The notes under the pieces are model-generated. The model was not told the DNA's origin. It did not search any database and saw only the letters and a program-made list of their open reading frames with translations. From the IMG/VR virus record IMGVR_UViG_3300037502_004027, positions 1-24,837 of that record: a DNA stretch of 24,837 nt; one strand, given 5' to 3'. Positions 13,251 through 20,549 of the stretch are shown in pieces. The position numbers and the translations under genes are program-made. The number at the start of each line of letters is the position of its first letter. Within the stretch, counting starts at the first letter, position 1. The stretch comes from a virus.

Positions 13251-14429
13251 TTAAACCTCGGAGTCTACTCCATTTAAAATATTCTTAAACGCTAACCAAA
13301 CATCTTCTTTCTTTAAGATGTATGCCGTATGCAATTTTTTATCTCTTAACGGCTGCAATACGTCATATAACGTAGTTGGTTGCTGATAGGTATCATCTGA
13401 TGTGTCTTTGTCTGGAGATATTTCACAATATCCAAATAACTGACATATCTCTTTTAATTCTGAAACCTTATCTGCAAAAGGCTTATTATCAAAACTATAA
13501 TTATCTCCATCGCTACATTGGAAAATATAAATATTCCAAGCAGAAGGATGATATCGTTTATCTATAATGTCATGTACTAAAGTTACACCAGTAGAGGCAA
13601 CTGTTCCACCATATGTACTTTGAGTAAAGAAAGCTTTTTCATCTACTTCTCTAGCTTCTGCATCATGGGTGACAAAGACGATATCTAATGTTTCGTATTT
13701 GCTACGAAGGAATTGATACATAAGAAAGCAAAAGCTTCTAGCTAAAAACTTTTTATCAGTGCTCATCGAGCCTGAAACGTCCATTAAGAAAAAGACTACT
13801 GCATTAGTGCAAGGCTCTTGTTTCAATTTAAAATGACGATATTTCAAATCATCTTCATGAAATGGGAAAGTTTCGCCTTCTTCTGCTGTTTCTGGGTCGA
13901 ACCCAGAAGCTTTCATACGTTTAATTCTAGCAATGGCAGATTTCTTTTTATCTAATCTAGGAAGAATACCATCTGGTCTGTAGCCAGAGCGTTTTAATTT
14001 ATCTTGAGAGATGTTGGCTAATTGTTTTCGCTTTAATTCTGGTAATTGTAGTTCTGAAAAAAGATAATCAGATAGTTCCTCTAGTGAAATTTCTACGTCG
14101 TAAAATTCCTCACCTTTATCATTCCCTCCTTTATTTCCAGGAGCATTTTGCTCTTGATCCGCATCCCCAATTTTTTGACCTTTTTTAAGATCTTTACCAG
14201 GAGCAGACCCAACTTTCTTACTAGAATTGGCGCCATATACAAATTTATATTCTTTAATACCTCTTACTGGTATTTTGAATTTCTTTTTGCCATTTTCACC
14301 AATAATAGACTCTTCTGCAACAATTTTGTGAATCCCTTCTTTGATCGCTTTTTGTATCTTTTCTTTATGACGACGCCTATCAGAAGCAGAACGATCAGCA
14401 CTAGTTTTATGTTCTCTAAAAATGCTCAT
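13251..14429 (-). CDS. yeaH: YeaH/YhbH family protein with VWA-like domain
   Basis: 392 residues, the length of B. subtilis YhbH. The N-terminus has the family signature DRSASDRRRHKEKIQKAIKE (12-31) and KKKFKIPVRGIKEYKFVYG (48-66), a Gly-, Lys- and Asn-rich linker, then a VWA-like domain with MIDAS motif MDVSGSMS (Asp217, Ser219, Ser221). In bacteria yeaH is co-transcribed with prkA and may be its partner or substrate-presenting factor. It is directly followed by spoVR and then prkA; the order yeaH-spoVR-x-prkA differs from the usual prkA-yeaH-spoVR. Cytoplasmic by sequence. Confidence 0.93.
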   Translation of the reverse strand: MSIFREHKTSADRSASDRRRHKEKIQKAIKEGIHKIVAEESIIGENGKKKFKIPVRGIKEYKFVYGANSSKKVGSAPGKDLKKGQKIGDADQEQNAPGNKGGNDKGEEFYDVEISLEELSDYLFSELQLPELKRKQLANISQDKLKRSGYRPDGILPRLDKKKSAIARIKRMKASGFDPETAEEGETFPFHEDDLKYRHFKLKQEPCTNAVVFFLMDVSGSMSTDKKFLARSFCFLMYQFLRSKYETLDIVFVTHDAEAREVDEKAFFTQSTYGGTVASTGVTLVHDIIDKRYHPSAWNIYIFQCSDGDNYSFDNKPFADKVSELKEICQLFGYCEISPDKDTSDDTYQQPTTLYDVLQPLRDKKLHTAYILKKEDVWLAFKNILNGVDSEV

Positions 14430-14434
14430 GTATA

Positions 14435-14716
14435 TTATATATCCTGTTCAGGAAACTTGTTTAAAACAGCATTCCATCTTTTAATCCACCATTCCATTTC
14501 TCTAATAGTAGAAGGAGCAATACTAGCAAAATATCCATGATATGGAACATGTTGCCCGCCTTTTTGCTGTTTACTATTAACGGCTGCTTGAAATGTTTCT
14601 TTGATAAGCTCTATTTCATCTATAATCTTATCTCTTTGACACCAAGGACATTCAGGAGTATTAGACCAATGAGACTCATGTGTTTGACAATATTGTAAAT
14701 TATTTATTTGGTTCAT
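14435..14716 (-). CDS. Small putative zinc-binding protein
   Basis: 93 residues, not recognised. The N-terminus holds YCQTHESHWSNTPECPWCQR: Cys9-x3-His13 with Cys23-x2-Cys26, a likely CHCC zinc site. The remainder is helical (DEIELIKETFQAAVNS) with EMEWWIKRWNAVLNKF near the end. The start overlaps the upstream stop by four bases. It lies five bases before yeaH in the same transcript, so it may be an accessory of either the metabolic set or of ordinary phage functions; the sequence does not decide. Confidence 0.7.
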   Translation of the reverse strand: MNQINNLQYCQTHESHWSNTPECPWCQRDKIIDEIELIKETFQAAVNSKQQKGGQHVPYHGYFASIAPSTIREMEWWIKRWNAVLNKFPEQDI

Positions 14717-15012
14717 GCTAACTTATACAGTTTATAATTATTTTGTTCTACTTTGTCAAGTACTGAGGATAAATCTTTAAATGCAGAAATTAAACTTTTG
14801 CCTTTTCCCTCTACGATATTAGACTCAGTAGAGGGAAAGGGATTAGCTATATAAGTAATATACTCATTACCTTCTTCTTGAAATAATGGAAATACATACC
14901 AAACATTTTGATACTGATAGTACTCAGTGCTTATCATAATATATTTGGCTTGTTTGTAGGTTAACTTTTTTAACCTATTTTGTATTTTCACTATTTCTTT
15001 AGAAACTTTCAT
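14713..15012 (-). CDS. Hypothetical protein
   Basis: 99 residues, not recognised. A basic helical N-terminus (MKVSKEIVKIQNRLKKLTYK) is followed by an aromatic beta-like middle (EYYQYQNVWYVFPLFQEEGN) and a helical end (LISAFKDLSSVLDKVEQNNY). It overlaps both neighbours by four bases (ATGA), so all three are translationally coupled. No cysteine knuckle, membrane segment or catalytic motif. Confidence 0.7.
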   Translation of the reverse strand: MKVSKEIVKIQNRLKKLTYKQAKYIMISTEYYQYQNVWYVFPLFQEEGNEYITYIANPFPSTESNIVEGKGKSLISAFKDLSSVLDKVEQNNYKLYKLA

Positions 15013-15923
15013 ATTTTACTTCTAAATCTATCTAAATATTTTAGATAATGGTCTGCTGGTTTTGTCTTTTCTGTTGTAGATGTTTTCCCTGCCGGTTTGG
15101 GGAATCTATTTTCGTGCGGCAAAACTTGATCTATATTTGCTCGGTCTAACATATCGCTATGCGTTGTTTTAATTTTTCCAGAACTATCGTCTACAAAAGA
15201 AACGAAAATTCTACCAGGCATTTTATTATTGTCAATAAATGAGCCTATTTCTGTTGCTAATAAATTAATTGCCGTATTGTATGCAGCTTCATCAAATGGA
15301 ATAATTTCTTTTTTACCTAAAGGAGTATTTGGATAATCTTTCGTGAAAAGACCTCCAGATCTCATTACCGGATCTTTAAATAATCCAGGATTATCATACT
15401 GAGGAAAATCATCCCAAAAATCTTGAGGAACAACGCCTAAAGGCTCGCTAATTGTTACAAAATAAATCTGTCCGCTAAGCTGTAATTCCCCATTGTTTTG
15501 CATTTCTAAAATTCTATGATAAGCATTATACAAATCTGATTTTTTAGGTCTAGTTAGCCCCCATGGTTTTGTTTTAGCACAAGGAACTAAAATAATTATT
15601 TTATAACGATCAGGAATTTTAAAATTCCTTATTTTAGCGAACCAATCTTTAATTTTAGGATTATTTAATAAATTAACTGTTTCTCCTGGAGTATATGCTG
15701 TTAAAGTTTCATCTAATTTTTTATTAGATTTTTTACTTCTATCTAACATATATTGTCTAAAAGAGTCCCATTTATCAGGAGAGATATATGGAAATTCTGA
15801 ACCAGGTCTTGATTGACCTAATTGGCTTTTTTCAAGATCAGATAACACTATAGGGTAATCATCTGTTTCAGAAGCTAATTTATAAAATAAATTGATATTT
15901 TGAATAAGTTTATAATTTTTCAT
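15009..15923 (-). CDS. ArcS/DUF5591-like protein with virion-type N-terminus
   Basis: 304 residues from the ATG complement of 15921-15923 (MKNYKLIQNINLFYKLASE); the frame is open eight codons further upstream. The middle has ILVPCAKTKPWGLTRPKKSD (about 111-130) and ISEPLGVVPQDFWDDFPQYD (158-177). This pair resembles the PCS-x-KPY and TSPLGVVPRELE blocks of archaeosine synthase ArcS, which acts on 7-deazaguanine in tRNA. The similarity is by eye and at superfamily level. No other 7-deazaguanine gene is in the window. The N-terminal FYKLASE peptide looks like a processing signal shared with the gene at 19584. The gene follows aceA by 45 bases. Confidence 0.7.
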   Translation of the reverse strand: MKNYKLIQNINLFYKLASETDDYPIVLSDLEKSQLGQSRPGSEFPYISPDKWDSFRQYMLDRSKKSNKKLDETLTAYTPGETVNLLNNPKIKDWFAKIRNFKIPDRYKIIILVPCAKTKPWGLTRPKKSDLYNAYHRILEMQNNGELQLSGQIYFVTISEPLGVVPQDFWDDFPQYDNPGLFKDPVMRSGGLFTKDYPNTPLGKKEIIPFDEAAYNTAINLLATEIGSFIDNNKMPGRIFVSFVDDSSGKIKTTHSDMLDRANIDQVLPHENRFPKPAGKTSTTEKTKPADHYLKYLDRFRSKI

Positions 15924-15939
15924 ATTAAAATATGAAAAA
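15916..15939. repeat. 11-bp inverted repeat over a start codon
   Basis: TTTTTCATATT (15916-15926), two bases, and AATATGAAAAA (15929-15939) form a perfect 11-base inverted repeat. On the minus-strand mRNA the hairpin contains the ATG of the ArcS-like gene. It may sequester that start or be an operator. A/U-rich pairs make the hairpin weak. Confidence 0.5.
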
Positions 15940-15968
15940 ATAACCATGATAAAGCATCTAATTTGCTA

Positions 15969-17207
15969 TCAGAATTGATCTTCTTCAGTAGAACCATGTA
16001 AAGCCAAAGTAGAAGATTTGCCTGCAGAAATTACTTGAGCTACTTGATCAAAGTAAGAAGTTCCTACTTCCCGCTGATGCTTAGTGGCAGTATATCCTTT
16101 TTTCTCTGCATTAAATTCTGCTTGTTGCAATTGTGAATAAGCCGCCATTCCACGATCTTTATAAGCATGAGCCAATTGATACATAGAATGGTTTAGTGTA
16201 TGGAATCCAGCTAAAGTTACAAATTGGAATTTGTATCCCATAGCCCCTAATTCTCGTTGGAACTTAGCAATTGTTTCATCATCTAAATTCTTCTTCCAGT
16301 TGAAAGAAGGGGAGCAGTTATATGCTAGCAACTTTCCAGGAAATTTGGAATGTATAGCTTCTGCAAACATTTTAGCTTGTTGTAAATCAGGAGTAGAAGT
16401 TTCCATCCAAATCAAATCTGCATATGGAGCATATGCTAAACCACGAGCTACAGCTCTTTCCATGCCAGTCCTGCAAAGATGATAAAAACCTTCTGAAGTA
16501 CGTGGCTTATTACCCTCAATATAATCATGATCATATGGATCAACATCACTAGTAATTAAATTAGCCGAATCTGCATCAGTACGAGCGATAATAAGAGTAG
16601 GAACGCCCATTACATCAGCGGCGAGACGTGCAGCAGTTAATGTTCTAATGAATTGAGAAGTAGGAACTAATACTTTACCTCCCATGTGACCGCATTTTTT
16701 TTCTGAAGCTAATTGGTCTTCAAAATGAACAGCTGCAGCTCCAGCCTCAATCATAGCTTTAGTTAATTCAAAGACATTAAGAGGACCGCCAAATCCGGCT
16801 TCTGCATCAGCCACAATAGGGGCGAACCAATCTGTGTTAGATTTACCCTCAGATGTTTCAATTTGGTCTGCTCGTTGTAATGCATTGTTAATGCGTTTAA
16901 CTACAGAGGGAACACTATTAGCTGGATATAGGCTTTGATCTGGATACATTTCCCCGGCAAGATTGGCATCAGCAGCTACTTGCCATCCAGAAAGATAAAT
17001 AGCTTTTAATCCGGCTTTAACTTGTTGCATAGCTTGATTGCCGGTAAGAGCACCTAGAGCGGCAACGTATGGTTCTTCATGAAGAAGTTTCCACAACTTT
17101 TTAGCACCATCGGTGGCTAAGGTATAAGCGATTTGTTTGGAGCCACGTAAACGAACTACATCTTCGTGAGAATAATTTCTGACAATGCCTTGAAATCTAT
17201 CTTTCAT
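15969..17207 (-). CDS. aceA: Isocitrate lyase
   Basis: 412 residues, close to bacterial isocitrate lyases. It splits isocitrate into glyoxylate and succinate, the first step of the glyoxylate shunt. Visible family motifs: [20 protein letters not shown] (71-90), ADAEAGFGG (133-141, metal-binding Asp), [18 protein letters not shown] (161-178) with catalytic Cys172 in KKCGH, and NCSPSFNW near residue 300. All catalytic residues I can check are present, so it should be active. Its G+C content appears higher than that of its neighbours, which suggests acquisition from a host. It has AGAGGAA as ribosome-binding site. Malate synthase, the next enzyme, is not in the window and would have to come from the host. 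Confidence 0.97.
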   Translation of the reverse strand: MKDRFQGIVRNYSHEDVVRLRGSKQIAYTLATDGAKKLWKLLHEEPYVAALGALTGNQAMQQVKAGLKAIYLSGWQVAADANLAGEMYPDQSLYPANSVPSVVKRINNALQRADQIETSEGKSNTDWFAPIVADAEAGFGGPLNVFELTKAMIEAGAAAVHFEDQLASEKKCGHMGGKVLVPTSQFIRTLTAARLAADVMGVPTLIIARTDADSANLITSDVDPYDHDYIEGNKPRTSEGFYHLCRTGMERAVARGLAYAPYADLIWMETSTPDLQQAKMFAEAIHSKFPGKLLAYNCSPSFNWKKNLDDETIAKFQRELGAMGYKFQFVTLAGFHTLNHSMYQLAHAYKDRGMAAYSQLQQAEFNAEKKGYTATKHQREVGTSYFDQVAQVISAGKSSTLALHGSTEEDQF

Positions 17208-17218
17208 AATTCCTCTAA

Positions 17219-17749
17219 TTATTTAAAAATTAATTCTGTTTGTTTTTTGTTAACTATTTTAATAAATTCTTCTTGAGAAGAAGTATTGATTTGATGACCA
17301 AAATAGTAAAATATTTTATTTTTTATTAAACCATTTTCTAAATATTCAATATAAGCAGGTCCATCATTTCTATGATAAGACTGAGAATATGGGGGAGTAT
17401 CTTCTGTTTTCCAATACTCTATCTGTTTATTTCCGTTAGGATAATATTCAATAGTAGTTGGACCATCTAATCTATAATATTTATTGTGTTGCCACCACTC
17501 TTCTATTTTAATGTTTTTATTATTAAAATAAGCTATTTTAGCTGGACCATTTTCTCGATGACATTGACCATTTATATAATAACTTTCAAATTCAATATTT
17601 CCATTATCATCATAAGATATATATGCCGGACCATTTTCTCGATGCCACTCTTTATTACAAGTCCAAAGCTCATATTTCTTCTTCATTTTATGAAGAAGGA
17701 CTTCTTTTATTATTTGGTTAGGGAAATAATGAGTGAATTTTATTTTCAT
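17219..17749 (-). CDS. MORN-like repeat protein with HRxxGPA units
   Basis: 176 residues with four copies of a repeat beginning HRENGPAYI (36), HRENGPAKI (64), YRLDGPTTI (92) and HRNDGPAYI (126), each followed by Y-x-x-N-G-N and an aromatic strand ([17 protein letters not shown]). Repeats of this sort occur in large phages, giant viruses and some bacteria as MORN-like beta-hairpin scaffolds; the function is unknown. The protein is soluble. It sits eleven bases before aceA in the same run. The N-terminal 35 residues and the C-terminal 35 have no repeat. Confidence 0.8.
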   Translation of the reverse strand: MKIKFTHYFPNQIIKEVLLHKMKKKYELWTCNKEWHRENGPAYISYDDNGNIEFESYYINGQCHRENGPAKIAYFNNKNIKIEEWWQHNKYYRLDGPTTIEYYPNGNKQIEYWKTEDTPPYSQSYHRNDGPAYIEYLENGLIKNKIFYYFGHQINTSSQEEFIKIVNKKQTELIFK

Positions 17750-17754
17750 GAAAA

Positions 17755-18021
17755 TTACATATATAAATCTTTTTTAATTTTTTTTAAAGTTTCTTGTAAA
17801 CATGGTTTTAGTTTTTCTAAAACTAGATCCATATTAATATTGTCAATATCTTCTAATGTCGGTTTAGACACATAGACATAAGGAGAAGAAAATTCACAAA
17901 TAATATTTTCTGGAACTCTAAAATGAGTATCGTGAGAAATAGCTTCATCAATTAAGCGCTCAAAAAGATAAGTAACCCAATTTTCATCATTACAATCTTT
18001 AATTTTTAAATTCTGCTCCAT
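17755..18021 (-). CDS. Small hypothetical protein
   Basis: 88 residues from the ATG complement of 18019-18021 (MEQNLKIKDCNDENWVTYLF). The frame is open 26 codons further upstream, but those overlap the previous gene, while this ATG has GAAGAGG at a good distance. The body is mixed alpha/beta (LIDEAISHDTHFRVPENIIC) with a Lys-rich helical end (LKPCLQETLKKIKKDL). Three cysteines without a knuckle pattern. Function unknown. Confidence 0.65.
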   Translation of the reverse strand: MEQNLKIKDCNDENWVTYLFERLIDEAISHDTHFRVPENIICEFSSPYVYVSKPTLEDIDNINMDLVLEKLKPCLQETLKKIKKDLYM

Positions 18022-18238
18022 ATGCCTCTTCAAGAGTGTGGTATTTAGATTTTTTGATTGGCTCTCTCCAATTATAATTAGGCACACTGCGCAAGTCAAC
18101 CTCTACATAAAAACTATCTTTTATCCAGAATGGCTCAGTATTTGATACTAAATCTGGTCGCTCTTGCTCTAGCACAGAATGACTAATATAAACTTGTGAC
18201 CAATTATTATTTAATAAGTTTTGAATTGTATTTTTCAT
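17999..18238 (-). CDS. Small hypothetical protein
   Basis: 79 residues from the ATG complement of 18236-18238 (MKNTIQNLLNNNWSQVYISH); a TTG six codons upstream is an alternative start. The middle has PFWIKDSFYVEVDLRSVPNY and a C-terminal KYHTLEEAYGAEF. Its last 23 bases overlap the next gene, whose ribosome-binding site lies inside it. Not recognised. Soluble. Confidence 0.65.
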   Translation of the reverse strand: MKNTIQNLLNNNWSQVYISHSVLEQERPDLVSNTEPFWIKDSFYVEVDLRSVPNYNWREPIKKSKYHTLEEAYGAEFKN

Positions 18239-18262
18239 TTTAAAATATATTACCAAATAAAA

Positions 18263-19510
18263 TTAGGCTCCATAATCAGTTTTCCAAGGAGGGAAGCCTA
18301 ATACTTTAAACAAATCTAATTTATTTGGAGTATTGTCGTATTGAGTTCTAGTTACATTGCCATAAGCTATTACAGATGGATTAGTAAAACTATACTTTAA
18401 CATATAATTATTGGCAAATATAGCAGAATTACCATTTCCTCCAAATAAAAAAGCCCTATCATAGATAATAGCTAAATGAGAAGAAGATACGTTTCCTGGA
18501 ATAGTTTTTCCTGAATCTCCCCATTGAAGCGGAGTATTTAAATTACATTGCAATATTTTTGTTTGATATTTTTCATTATAAGTAGCGCTATTGGTAGGCG
18601 CAATTAAATATCCTTTGTCACCAACTGTAAAAAATTGACCTGAACAAGATTCTAATGGCAAAATATAAGCAGAAGTAGACCAAGTAGTAGGATCGCTAAG
18701 TGAAGCGGTAAAAATACTATTTATAGCATATCCATCAAAGTTTTGCCCTCCAAATAAATACACATTAGTATCTATGATGGCTAGATGAGAATTATACAAA
18801 GGAATAGGCAGTGTAGATCCAGTATCTTGCCAAGATAATGGATTGCTAGTTGACGCTCTTAAAATAGCTGCAGTTGCATGAGTAATTTCATATCCGCCGA
18901 ACAAATAAATGTAACCATCTATAATAGCCAGTTGAGAATTTTGAACTCTTTTAGGTAAAAGAGGTCCATGATCGGTCCAATTTAATGGATCAGTTACACT
19001 AGCAGAATAAATATGATCGGTGGATTGAGTGTCAGCTCCTCCAAACAAGTAAATATAACCATCTATAATAGCTAATTGTGAACCAGAGATAGGGCTAGGC
19101 AATATTCCAGAAGTAACTTCCCACTCTGCAGGTCTATTCAAATTGGCTCTAAGTATAGAATCTGAATGTTTACCACCAAAAATATATACGCTGCCTTGAT
19201 ATCCGTCATAACCATCAACATATCCATCAATTACCGCAATTTGTCCTTCATAAACAGAAAGCGGTAACACTTTTTTCATAGCAGACCAAGTAACTATGTC
19301 TGGAAAAGATATGTTTAAAGGAAAATTAAAATCTGCAATAACAGAACTATCTAAAATAGCATAAGCAGTAACATCTACTAATGGATTAGATCCAGATTTT
19401 AAACCAGTATAAAAATTTCCATTAAAATCGGGCTCATCATCTACTACCCAAGTTCTATATTGAGTAATATTTAGATCTACGTCCCTGCCAATCATTTTAT
19501 AGCGTACCAT
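18263..19510 (-). CDS. Kelch-like beta-propeller protein, probable virion or attachment protein
   Basis: 415 residues from the ATG complement of 19508-19510; a TTG five codons upstream and an ATG five codons downstream are also possible. The body is built of repeated blades with the pattern SQLAIIDGYIYLFGG, then an Asx- or Thr-rich loop and an I-x-x-A-S-x-x-P-x-x-W strand (IYSASVTDPLNW, ILRASTSNPLSW, IFTASLSDPTTW, ILQCNLNTPLQW). I count about six or seven blades from residue 85 to 380. The flanks (RDVDLNITQYRTWVVDDEPD, then DLFKVLGFPPWKTDYGA at the end) are not propeller. Such phage propellers usually sit on tail or neck structures and bind proteins or sugars. It is the first gene of the long minus-strand run that later carries aceA and prkA. 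Confidence 0.8.
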   Translation of the reverse strand: MVRYKMIGRDVDLNITQYRTWVVDDEPDFNGNFYTGLKSGSNPLVDVTAYAILDSSVIADFNFPLNISFPDIVTWSAMKKVLPLSVYEGQIAVIDGYVDGYDGYQGSVYIFGGKHSDSILRANLNRPAEWEVTSGILPSPISGSQLAIIDGYIYLFGGADTQSTDHIYSASVTDPLNWTDHGPLLPKRVQNSQLAIIDGYIYLFGGYEITHATAAILRASTSNPLSWQDTGSTLPIPLYNSHLAIIDTNVYLFGGQNFDGYAINSIFTASLSDPTTWSTSAYILPLESCSGQFFTVGDKGYLIAPTNSATYNEKYQTKILQCNLNTPLQWGDSGKTIPGNVSSSHLAIIYDRAFLFGGNGNSAIFANNYMLKYSFTNPSVIAYGNVTRTQYDNTPNKLDLFKVLGFPPWKTDYGA

Positions 19511-19583
19511 GCATAAATACTGCAATATTCAGGGATATAAATATTATTTTACTCTTAATTATCAATAAAAAAATATTACATAT
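19511..19583. promoter_or_regulatory. Divergent promoter region, weak candidates only
   Basis: Minus strand: TTGATA, 16 bases and TATTTA would serve the kelch-to-prkA operon, a poorer match than the other promoters of the window. Plus strand: TATAAATA (19536-19543), the form of T4-type late promoters, lies 40 bases before the gene at 19584. In sequence this AT-rich neither can be called with certainty. Confidence 0.3.
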
Positions 19584-20549
19584 ATGAAATATATACAGGC
19601 TATAAATAAAGTAAAAGAAATAGATAAATTAGCATATGATTTATCTAAAGTAAAATTATTATCTTTTGCAAATGAAGATGAGAAAAATACAAATCAATTA
19701 CTTAAATTAAAAGAAGAATCTTGGGAAGAAAAATCTAAAGAAATACAATCTATAGAAAAAAAATATAACTTTTTAATTAATGTACTATCTGTTTTATCTT
19801 GGTTGCCAATTCCTGTTGGAAATCCATTCAGTCTAGCTTTAGCTGGGGATGCAATGGCTAAGAAAAATTATTTAGATGTTGTTTTATGTATAATAGGAGC
19901 TTTGCCAGGAGTAGGTTCTTTTGGAAAAGTAGTAAGCTTAGCTAGAGGAGCGCCTAAATGGGTAACTTTATTATTAAATACGGCAAACAGATTAGGTATT
20001 TTGTCTGCTGTTAAACCAGCCATATTATGGCTAGCAAATACTATTAAAAATGTTAATTTGCACAAAATAATCACTTGGGACTTATATAAAAAATATGTCA
20101 TTAAAACATTAGGGCAAAATTCTGCAACTTGGCTTTTTCAAAAAAAATCTAGCGCATTGTCAATCAATAGTGCAAATTTATTCTCATTTGCTGGCGAAGA
20201 ATGGGTTCCAAATGAAAATTTTAAACAGGCTCAAAAAGAACTAAAAGATTTGGGAAGCAAAATTGAAGATATGGTAAATGCGGCTTCTAAAGGAAAAGAA
20301 TTACCAGTAAGCCCTGCAAAGCCAATAGCTGGCACATCTGCTACTAACGCTCCTCCTAGTGAAGAATTATTTGTTCAACAAGAAATGAAATTGATTAAAG
20401 ATAGAAAATTCAAAAGCTTTACTGATGAAAAATTAAATAAAATTAAAAATGATTCTAAATATGAATTAGATAAAAGTGATAAAGATGCTATTCAGCAAGA
20501 GTTAGATGATAGAGAAATAGATATTGAATTAGGTATTACTAGAGGCTAA
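19584..20549 (+). CDS. Probable virion-associated protein with hydrophobic core segment
   Basis: 321 residues, no known family. The N-terminus MKYIQAINKVKEIDKLAYDL runs into LLSFANE (25-31), a peptide that recurs as LFSFAGE at 199-205 and resembles LFYKLASE of the gene at 15009. These could be prohead protease sites. A hydrophobic Pro- and Gly-rich region (about 64-140) includes LPIPVGNPFSLALAGDAM and IIGALPGVGSFGKVVSLA, similar to the segment preceding toxin domains in polymorphic toxins and to membrane-active virion proteins. The C-terminal 100 residues are charged, with an Ala-Pro-Thr-rich linker and an Asp- and Lys-rich helical end. It is the only plus-strand gene between two minus-strand blocks and converges with the helicase gene, overlapping it by 11 bases. 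Confidence 0.7.
   Translation: MKYIQAINKVKEIDKLAYDLSKVKLLSFANEDEKNTNQLLKLKEESWEEKSKEIQSIEKKYNFLINVLSVLSWLPIPVGNPFSLALAGDAMAKKNYLDVVLCIIGALPGVGSFGKVVSLARGAPKWVTLLLNTANRLGILSAVKPAILWLANTIKNVNLHKIITWDLYKKYVIKTLGQNSATWLFQKKSSALSINSANLFSFAGEEWVPNENFKQAQKELKDLGSKIEDMVNAASKGKELPVSPAKPIAGTSATNAPPSEELFVQQEMKLIKDRKFKSFTDEKLNKIKNDSKYELDKSDKDAIQQELDDREIDIELGITRG

Noticed and set aside
13376-14540. Plus-strand frames opposite the YeaH gene
   Set aside because: They are antisense to a clear conserved protein and have no Shine-Dalgarno site.
18022-18099. Upstream extension of the gene at 17755, giving a cysteine-rich hydrophobic start
   Set aside because: It is wholly inside the preceding gene, while the internal ATG has a GAAGAGG site.
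18263-19510. Repeated DNA in the kelch gene as a CRISPR or satellite array
   Set aside because: The periodicity is at protein level (about 50 residues) with diverged DNA and no uniform repeats and spacers.
19536-19543. TATAAATA as evidence of a T4-type late transcription system
   Set aside because: The same 8-mer occurs several times in this AT-rich window away from gene starts, so it is not informative alone.
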